This document shows positions 6,890 through 8,852 of a DNA stretch of 8,852 nucleotides, piece by piece. Every line of letters begins with the position of its first letter. Within the stretch, counting starts at the first letter, position 1. Under the pieces are notes generated by a model, which worked only from the letters and a program-made list of their open reading frames with translations, was not told the DNA's origin and did no database searches. The stretch is taken from positions 1 through 8,852 of the forward strand of contig JAERSX010000634.1 in assembly GCA_016845285.1 (NCBI GenBank). The letters run 5' to 3'. The translations under genes and the position numbers were made by a program. Source of the stretch: Deltaproteobacteria bacterium (GTDB lineage Bacteria; Myxococcota_A; UBA796; UBA2385).

Positions 6890-8852
6890 GTCCTCGTGGA
6901 AGGGGCGGAGTGGCCGGGTCTACACCGCGATCAAGGGCGAACCCGTGCGCGAGGGACGCCACAGTTACGCGCGTGCAGTGCGAGCCGTCGGGCCACCCGT
7001 AGGGCGCTCCACCGTCGATGAAGGGGCCCGCCTGGCGCTGAAGGCCATCCGTAGCCCCACCCCGGATGTGGCCACGGCCTTCCGCGACGAGGTCCGGGTG
7101 ATGGTGGGTCTCACCGGTGCGTTCCGCCGTCCGGTCTGCCCGCGGCTGATCGATGGAGTCGACAGCGACGCGGGGCCCGCGGCGGTGATGGAGTGGTGCC
7201 AGGACGATCTCGAGCTCTGGTGGGCCTCGCGTTGCATGCGTCCAGATGCGCTGCGTGCCCTGTGCCACATGCTCGAGACCCTCTGCATGGGGCTGGCCGA
7301 CTTTCATCGGGCAGCCTCGCGAGAGCAGGGCTTTCGAGATGTGCACCCCGACCTACGTCCTCGCGCACTGATGCGCACCGACGTGGGGCACTGGGTGGTC
7401 TCGGGCTTCGCCCATCGGTTGGAGGACGACAAACCCACCGATGTCATGCATGCCGCGACCGAGCTGATGGGCAGCACCGAGAACTTCGCGGCACCCGAGC
7501 TGATCTTCGGGGCCCGAAAGCCTGAGCCAGCCGCCATCGACACATGGTCCATCGGTTCGGTGCTCTTCGCCATGCTGCGCATGCGGCTCCTCCTCCTGCG
7601 TGGCACCGAGCTCCCTGCGACTGGAACGGAGAGCCACCACTTCCGGACTCACCGGGCCCACCTGGTGCACGATCTCTACCTACGGAAGCCGCGGCTCTTC
7701 AGCGGGCGAGAGCTCGACGCGCGCCAGTTCCTGTACCCGGACCGACTGCCCGATCAAGATCAACGCTCGCTGCGGGAAGCCCTCGTCGGCATCTTGGGTC
7801 TGGGCGAAGAGCGTAGAGAGAACGAAGTCTTCGAGGCGCTCGGCACCCTGCTCGACCGTGCTCTGTGCATCAGCCCGGCGAAGCGGTTCACCGATCCTCT
7901 CGAGCTGGCACGGGTCCTCGGGGGAATCGCGGCGATGGCGAGCCCAGGGGCAGGGGAGCACGCGGTCACCGAGATCGGGCAGTTTCCATCGCCGGCGGCG
8001 GCCAGCCAGGTGTCGGATGAAGACACCCGGGTCATCAACTACGACGAGGCACCCTTCTTCGAGCAGGTCGAGGAGCCACCACCCGCATCGCCCGAGCCCG
8101 AGGCGGTGACCGAGCCCGAGGCGGGGACGGAGCCCGAGGCGTTCACCGAGCGAAAGGCGTTGCCTGACCCGGAGGCGCTGGAGACGACGGTCCCCGAGGA
8201 CACCGGTTCACCATTCGACCGCGCGGGTCCGACCCTGCTCGACACCGATGCGCTCGCTGCCGACACGGTTCGTGAGGCCGCGCTGAGGGAGTCCGCGCCG
8301 GCCCCGACCGCCCTGGGGGCTGACGGGGAAGAGCTCATGGCTCCGGACGCCCGCCTCGCAGACCAGGAGCGGCAGCTTGCGCGCGCCCTCGCTCGCCTCA
8401 AGAGGCTGGAGGCTCGGGTGGAGCTCATGCGGCGGGACCTCGCCGAGGCCGAGCCCACCAAGCCAAGCGGAAAGGGCGGCTTGGGTGCGGCGTTGATCGC
8501 GTTGATCGCGCTCGGCGTGGGCACGCTGGCCCTCGGTGGCACCGCGTGGCATTGGGCGGCCGGCTACGACGCAGCTGCACCGGTCGTCACAGCATCCGAC
8601 CCGGCAGATGCTCCCTCGGACGCTCCGGCGCCGGCGGAACTGACCGAGGACACGCAGGCTGCAGCGGCTACAGCCACCGATGAGGCGGAAGCCGAGCCGG
8701 AGCCCGATGCAACCCCGGCCGTAGATGATGAAGCCGCCGGGGAGGCTGAGGCTGAGGCTGAGGCTGAGGCTGAGGCTGAGGCTACGAGTAGCCCCAAGTC
8801 GAGTGGCAGTGAAGCCTCGGCGAGCCAGCCCCAGAAACCTGCGGCAGTGGTG
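6876..8852 (+). CDS. Membrane-anchored Ser/Thr protein kinase homologue, probable pseudokinase (C-terminus off the right edge)
   Basis: An open frame of 659 codons from GTG 6876 to the window end with no stop. The N-half is a Hanks-type kinase fold: glycine loop KGRSGRVY (~9-16), beta-3 Lys56 in LALKAI, alpha-C Glu72, APE at 206-208 (FAAPEL), DTWSIGSVLFAML at 222-234 and the late Arg337 (SPAKRF). The catalytic loop reads HPDLRPRAL (157-165): Asp159 is kept but the metal-binding Asn is Ala164. The DFG position reads SGF (176-178), so the magnesium-binding Asp is gone. Phosphotransfer is therefore doubtful, though ATP binding or scaffolding remains possible. Then come acidic Pro/Glu repeats, a coiled coil (~491-526), one membrane segment (~534-558) and a Glu/Ala/Pro-rich, presumably periplasmic tail. 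The 14-bp overlap with the TPR-like gene suggests coupled expression. The end and any distal domain are unseen. Confidence 0.85.
   Translation, partial: MGASESSWKGRSGRVYTAIKGEPVREGRHSYARAVRAVGPPVGRSTVDEGARLALKAIRSPTPDVATAFRDEVRVMVGLTGAFRRPVCPRLIDGVDSDAGPAAVMEWCQDDLELWWASRCMRPDALRALCHMLETLCMGLADFHRAASREQGFRDVHPDLRPRALMRTDVGHWVVSGFAHRLEDDKPTDVMHAATELMGSTENFAAPELIFGARKPEPAAIDTWSIGSVLFAMLRMRLLLLRGTELPATGTESHHFRTHRAHLVHDLYLRKPRLFSGRELDARQFLYPDRLPDQDQRSLREALVGILGLGEERRENEVFEALGTLLDRALCISPAKRFTDPLELARVLGGIAAMASPGAGEHAVTEIGQFPSPAAASQVSDEDTRVINYDEAPFFEQVEEPPPASPEPEAVTEPEAGTEPEAFTERKALPDPEALETTVPEDTGSPFDRAGPTLLDTDALAADTVREAALRESAPAPTALGADGEELMAPDARLADQERQLARALARLKRLEARVELMRRDLAEAEPTKPSGKGGLGAALIALIALGVGTLALGGTAWHWAAGYDAAAPVVTASDPADAPSDAPAPAELTEDTQAAAATATDEAEAEPEPDATPAVDDEAAGEAEAEAEAEAEAEATSSPKSSGSEASASQPQKPAAVV
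8094..8183 (+). repeat. 18-nt in-frame repeat array encoding EPEAxT units
   Basis: Three units of GAGCCCGAGGCG plus six variable bases (8094-8111, 8112-8129, 8130-8147) encode EPEAVT, EPEAGT and EPEAFT. Two degenerate units follow, to 8183. They form an acidic, proline-rich spacer between the kinase-like domain and the coiled coil. Confidence 0.7.
8742..8783 (+). repeat. Hexanucleotide microsatellite, seven exact GAGGCT copies
   Basis: Seven uninterrupted GAGGCT units encode a Glu-Ala run in the tail beyond the membrane segment. The unit is a multiple of three, so slippage changes tail length without breaking the frame. Confidence 0.9.

Noticed and set aside
7600..8109. Plus-strand open frame (169 codons) within the kinase-like region
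   Set aside because: Its Ser/Arg-rich product is out of frame with the continuous 659-codon kinase-like frame, which has APE and DxWSxG motifs, so it is a shadow.
8742..8783. Short-period repeats considered as a CRISPR-like array
   Set aside because: They are contiguous 6-nt units without spacers and in frame with a coding sequence, so they form a coding microsatellite.

Overview
The window looks like chromosome from a high-GC, Gram-negative bacterium. It is probably a member of the Myxococcota or a related former deltaproteobacterial lineage. This is inferred from gene style: a secreted chymotrypsin-fold lipoprotein with a CGDGVC-type cysteine-rich tail, a TPR-like exported protein ending in two membrane segments, and a large membrane-anchored Hanks-type kinase homologue with an acidic, low-complexity tail. 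No rRNA or tRNA gene, IS element, integrase or CRISPR array was seen, and nothing indicates recent transfer.

Layout. (1) Positions 1-1069, minus strand: an ECF-type RNA polymerase sigma factor gene whose stop overlaps (ATGA) the start of an exported helical-repeat protein, which runs off the left edge. (2) 1070-1205: a divergent intergenic region with a -10-like box placed for near-leaderless transcription of the sigma gene, and a small inverted repeat. (3) 1206-2294, plus strand: a secreted lipoprotein serine protease, followed by a strong GC-rich hairpin. (4) 2432-5796, plus strand: a two-gene biotin-dependent acyl-CoA carboxylase operon. The first gene is a stand-alone biotin carboxylase. 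The second overlaps it by 4 bp (GTGA) and fuses a carboxyltransferase resembling the glutaconyl-CoA decarboxylase alpha subunit to a C-terminal AccB-like biotin carrier domain. (5) 5861/5867-8852, plus strand: a TPR-like exported/membrane protein overlapping by 14 bp a large membrane-anchored kinase homologue that has lost key catalytic residues and runs off the right edge.

How the genes work together. The two carboxylase genes appear to supply a complete ATP-dependent carboxylase from two polypeptides: biotin carboxylase, then carboxyltransferase plus carrier. The acyl-CoA substrate cannot be read from sequence. The last two genes probably act together at the envelope, as a periplasmic TPR-like protein and a cytoplasmic pseudokinase with a periplasmic tail. 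The sigma factor and its overlapping exported partner form a separate minus-strand unit. The most interesting points are the carboxyltransferase-carrier fusion with a perfect 12-bp inverted repeat exactly in its interdomain linker DNA, the predicted pseudokinase and its coupling to the TPR-like protein, and an in-frame hexanucleotide microsatellite in the pseudokinase tail.
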